DNA of 31,947 nt from a virus. The position numbers and the translations under genes were made by a program. Location of the stretch: positions 1-31,947 of IMG/VR virus record IMGVR_UViG_3300017950_002300. The stretch is one strand, 5' to 3'. Of this stretch, positions 29,609-31,947 are shown in pieces (the first letter of the stretch is position 1; each line of letters starts with the position of its first letter). Under the pieces are notes generated by a model. That model was not told the DNA's origin, searched no databases, and worked only from the letters and a program-made list of their open reading frames with translations.

Positions 29609-30870
29609 TGAAGAATACATTTTACGTAAGTTGCCCAGTAGACACTTATTCAGGATATGGAGCTCGATCTAGAGATTTTATTAAAGCTCTTGTTGAACTG
29701 GATGAATATGATGTTAAAGTCATTCCCCAAAGATGGGGTAGTACTCCTTCCGGGTTTATAGAAGATCATATTGAGGAGTGGGGATTTATAAACCCTCTAT
29801 TAACATTAGGTCAGTTAACCCAAAAACCAGATGTTTGGTGTCAAATCACAGTTCCAAATGAATTCCAACCTGTAGGGAAGTATAATATTGGTTTAACAGC
29901 AGGTATTGAAACTACAGCGTGTGCTCACCCTTGGATTGAAGGTTGTAATAGAATGGATATTGTATTAACATCATCAACCCATTCTAAAAATGTATTTGAA
30001 AATACTAAATATAGTACAGATAATGGGGGTGAGGTAAAACTTACTAAACCAATCCAAGTACTCATTGAGGGAGCTAATTTAGATGTCTATAAACCTATTA
30101 AAAAGGATGAATTTGAATCTTTAGATTTGTTTGAAGATATCAACTCTATTAAAGAATCTTTTGCTTATCTATTTGTAGGACATTGGATGCAAGGTAATAT
30201 TAATGAAGATAGAAAAAACGTTGGTTTATTAATTAAAGCATTCTACGAATTGTTTAAAAACAAACCTAAACAACCAGCATTAATTCTAAAAACCAGTGGG
30301 GCTGGATCATCACTTATAGATAAGAGAGACATCCAAACCCGAATTGAGGCTATTAGAAAATCTGTTCCTGGGGGTAAGTTACCTAAAATCTACTTATTGC
30401 ATGGTGAATTTACTAATAAGGAAATGAACGAACTATACAACCATCCAAAGGTAAAAGCCATGGTTAGTTTAACTAAGGGAGAAGGATTTGGTAGACCACT
30501 ACTTGAATTTTCACTTACAAACAAACCAATAATCGCCTCAGGTTGGTCGGGTCATGTTGATTTCCTAAACAATGAATTTACAGCATTGTTGGGGGGTGAA
30601 TTAAAACCTATTGACAAATCATCTCAAATAAAGGATATGTTAATTGAAGGCTCTCAATGGTTTAGTCCTGACCATGGTCACATAGGTCATTTCTTTAATG
30701 ATGTTTATAAAAACTATAAAGATTGGTCTGTAAGAGGTAAAAGACAAGGACACCATAGTAGAAAAAACTTTAGTTTTGAAGTTATGGTTAATCAATTAAA
30801 AGAAATTTTAGATACTAATGTACCTGAATTTCCAAAAGAAATAAAATTAGAACTCCCTAAATTGAAATAA
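29608..30870 (+). CDS. GT4-type glycosyltransferase
   Basis: A 420-residue GT-B protein. The N-terminus YVSCPVDTYSGYGARSRDFIKAL is the donor/acceptor glycine loop, VGHWMQGNINEDRKNVGLLIKAF marks the start of the second domain, and SLTKGEGFGRPLLEFSLTNKPIIASGWSG is the GT4 donor motif with EGFGRPLLE. It is distinct in sequence from the preceding enzyme but in the same class. Substrate unknown. The segment CAHPWIEGCNRMDIVLTSSTHSKNVFENT is typical of phage GT4 enzymes in T4-like genomes. Confidence 0.87.
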   Translation: MKNTFYVSCPVDTYSGYGARSRDFIKALVELDEYDVKVIPQRWGSTPSGFIEDHIEEWGFINPLLTLGQLTQKPDVWCQITVPNEFQPVGKYNIGLTAGIETTACAHPWIEGCNRMDIVLTSSTHSKNVFENTKYSTDNGGEVKLTKPIQVLIEGANLDVYKPIKKDEFESLDLFEDINSIKESFAYLFVGHWMQGNINEDRKNVGLLIKAFYELFKNKPKQPALILKTSGAGSSLIDKRDIQTRIEAIRKSVPGGKLPKIYLLHGEFTNKEMNELYNHPKVKAMVSLTKGEGFGRPLLEFSLTNKPIIASGWSGHVDFLNNEFTALLGGELKPIDKSSQIKDMLIEGSQWFSPDHGHIGHFFNDVYKNYKDWSVRGKRQGHHSRKNFSFEVMVNQLKEILDTNVPEFPKEIKLELPKLK

Positions 30871-30871
30871 A

Positions 30872-31333
30872 ATGGATAATTTAAAAATTTGTGATAGGTG
30901 TGGTAGCGATGCTTGCTATGTGCAAGAAGTAAACCAAGATATTAAAAACTACCAATGTATGGGGTGTGGTTTCCAAACTAACTCCCTAATGAAAAAAGAT
31001 AGTGACTTTTTCGAAGAACAGATGGAAATTCTCCCTAATTTATATAAAGAATTAATGGGTGAAGATGAAGATGGAAAAATCTGGATGCCCACAACAATTA
31101 ATTTACCCCAAAAGGGAATGATTTTTGCAAACGGGAAAAGTGTTGATGATTGGAGATGGGCTGCTGTAAAAGCAGTTCCAGTAACTGATGAAGACAAAGA
31201 AAAATACCCAATCCCAGGTAAAAAAGATGAATATTATGAGTGGAGAATGGATATGACCACACTTAATGAATACGGGGAGAAGGATTTCATCGATGCTATG
31301 GATTACATAGGGGTTTTTAATGGAGATCAATAA
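30872..31333 (+). CDS. zinc-ribbon phage protein of unknown function
   Basis: A 153-residue protein. The N-terminal CDRCGSDACYVQEVNQDIKN then YQCMGCGFQ forms two CxxC-type knuckles (about Cys7/Cys10 and Cys27/Cys30), a zinc ribbon. The remainder (MPTTINLPQKGMIFANGKSVDDWRW; EYYEWRMDMTTLNEYGEKDF) is a conserved-looking region I have seen associated with T4-like phage hypothetical proteins, without known function. It starts one base after the glycosyltransferase and overlaps the small ORF at 31320. Confidence 0.7.
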   Translation: MDNLKICDRCGSDACYVQEVNQDIKNYQCMGCGFQTNSLMKKDSDFFEEQMEILPNLYKELMGEDEDGKIWMPTTINLPQKGMIFANGKSVDDWRWAAVKAVPVTDEDKEKYPIPGKKDEYYEWRMDMTTLNEYGEKDFIDAMDYIGVFNGDQ

Positions 31334-31460
31334 ATTACTAGAAGCGCTAGAGTTACTAGATTCCAAAAATGTTAGAACGTTTAAAATAACGTTCTACGAC
31401 AATAATATTAATGTAAAAAAGTTATTAAATGAAGTTAAGTTACGGTCTAACAGTTTGTGA
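31320..31460 (+). CDS. 46-residue hypothetical protein
   Basis: A short helical protein, MEINKLLEALELLDSKNVRTF to LRSNSL, starting inside the end of the zinc-ribbon gene (14-base overlap) and overlapping the next glycosyltransferase gene by 32 bases. The first half forms a Leu-rich amphipathic helix. Its presence between two coupled genes supports translation, but evidence is limited to position and composition. Confidence 0.45.
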   Translation: MEINKLLEALELLDSKNVRTFKITFYDNNINVKKLLNEVKLRSNSL

Positions 31461-31947
31461 TGAACATGAGGATATCAAAAACCTTATTGAATATTTAATT
31501 GGTAAAATTGATAGTGAAGACGAAATTGTAGTTGTCTATGATTCAAATAGAGTTACAGATGAGGTGTTGGATGTTTTAAATATCTACCCCTCAGTAAATT
31601 ATCACCCATTCAACTTCCAACAAAATTTCCTAGAAAATAAAAATTTTCTAAATAGTAAATGTACTGGGGATTATATTTTCCAATTAGATGCTGATGAATT
31701 ACCTCATGAAGTATTATTAACTAATCTTAAAGCAATTCTAGAACCAAACCCTGTAGATATTTTGATTACACCCCGTAAAAATCTGGTTGAAGGTCTTACC
31801 CAAGATCATATTAATAAATGGGGGTGGAAAGTAAATAATCAAGGATGGGTAAACTGGCCAGATCAACAAAAACGTATTTATAAAAATGATCCTAGTATCC
31901 AATGGTCAGGCCATCAGGTACATGGGATGGTATCAGGGTATAAAACA
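31429..31947 (+). CDS. GT2-type glycosyltransferase, N-terminal part (3' end outside window)
   Basis: An open frame of 173 codons running off the window end. The opening SYGLTVCDEHEDIKNLIEYLI is the GT2 donor-domain start, DEIVVVYDSN the second strand, and DYIFQLDADELPHEVL has the DxD metal/donor motif (LDADE). ITPRKNLVEG and WPDQQKRIYKN follow the pattern of GT2 enzymes acting on glycans. It forms a third glycosyltransferase in a row with the two GT4 enzymes upstream. Total length and acceptor are unknown. Confidence 0.8.
   Translation, partial: MKLSYGLTVCDEHEDIKNLIEYLIGKIDSEDEIVVVYDSNRVTDEVLDVLNIYPSVNYHPFNFQQNFLENKNFLNSKCTGDYIFQLDADELPHEVLLTNLKAILEPNPVDILITPRKNLVEGLTQDHINKWGWKVNNQGWVNWPDQQKRIYKNDPSIQWSGHQVHGMVSGYKT

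Noticed and set aside
1-31947. CRISPR array, tRNA genes, transposons, integrase or attachment sites
   Set aside because: No regularly spaced repeats, no cloverleaf-forming sequence in the few noncoding gaps (all under about 95 bases apart from the 4206-4525 region), and no recombinase or transposase motifs were seen.

Overview
The window is a densely packed, AT-rich stretch of a tailed-phage genome. Every gene I can support lies on the + strand. Genes abut or overlap by 1-17 bases (many ATGA or TAATG junctions), so transcripts are probably long and polycistronic. The replication genes are T4-type: a family B DNA polymerase (here in two pieces), sliding clamp gp45, clamp-loader ATPase gp44 and small subunit gp62. 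This points to a T4-like myovirus. The host is probably a member of the Bacteroidota: start codons follow A-rich leaders (often AAAAGTTATG) rather than Shine-Dalgarno sequences, one secreted protein ends in what looks like a type IX secretion sorting tail, and the promoter-like elements have a TTTG/TTGG upstream box. The host assignment is inference.

Layout. 1-1285: lysis region (3' part of an amidase endolysin, a 46-residue lipoprotein of o-spanin type, a holin-like membrane protein, a small DUF2892-like membrane protein). 1288-4442: a tightly coupled four-gene set: membrane histidine kinase, stand-alone receiver, coiled-coil membrane protein, and a four-helix membrane protein whose frame continues past an in-frame TAA into a canonical EF-hand. 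4466-4502: strong hairpin merged with a promoter. 4526-6560: small unknown genes and thymidylate synthase. 6564-11587: a DpdA-like transglycosylase, a QueC-like protein, thioredoxin, QueD and QueE, interspersed with small unknown genes. 11590-14116: an unknown protein, a glycosyltransferase-like protein and the secreted tail-bearing protein. 14116-16712: nuclease, thioesterase, purine phosphoribosyltransferase, GTP cyclohydrolase I and a MazG-like pyrophosphohydrolase. 16712-21675: split polymerase, carbamoyltransferase, clamp. 21676-24491: Hsp20, GroES and GroEL. 24813-26983: clamp loader and a DUF1599 protein. 26987 to the end: Fe-S PD-(D/E)XK nuclease, ribbon-helix-helix protein, two GT4-type glycosyltransferases, a zinc-ribbon protein, a 46-residue ORF and the start of a GT2-type glycosyltransferase cut by the window end.

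How it fits together. FolE, QueD, QueE, the QueC-like protein and the DpdA-like protein form a route to a 7-deazaguanine base and its insertion into DNA, probably protecting phage DNA from host nucleases. The QueC-like protein has lost every zinc-binding cysteine of the family, so the final base is uncertain. Five copies of a bipartite element, TTGG-N15-TTCGTATATT with an invariant 15-base spacer, sit 27-35 bases before gene starts at the head of the modification, folE/polymerase, GroESL and clamp-loader blocks. They look like a phage promoter class co-ordinating modification, replication and folding genes. The least familiar part is the kinase-receiver-membrane protein set directly after the lysis genes, which could be a signalling device acting at the host membrane.
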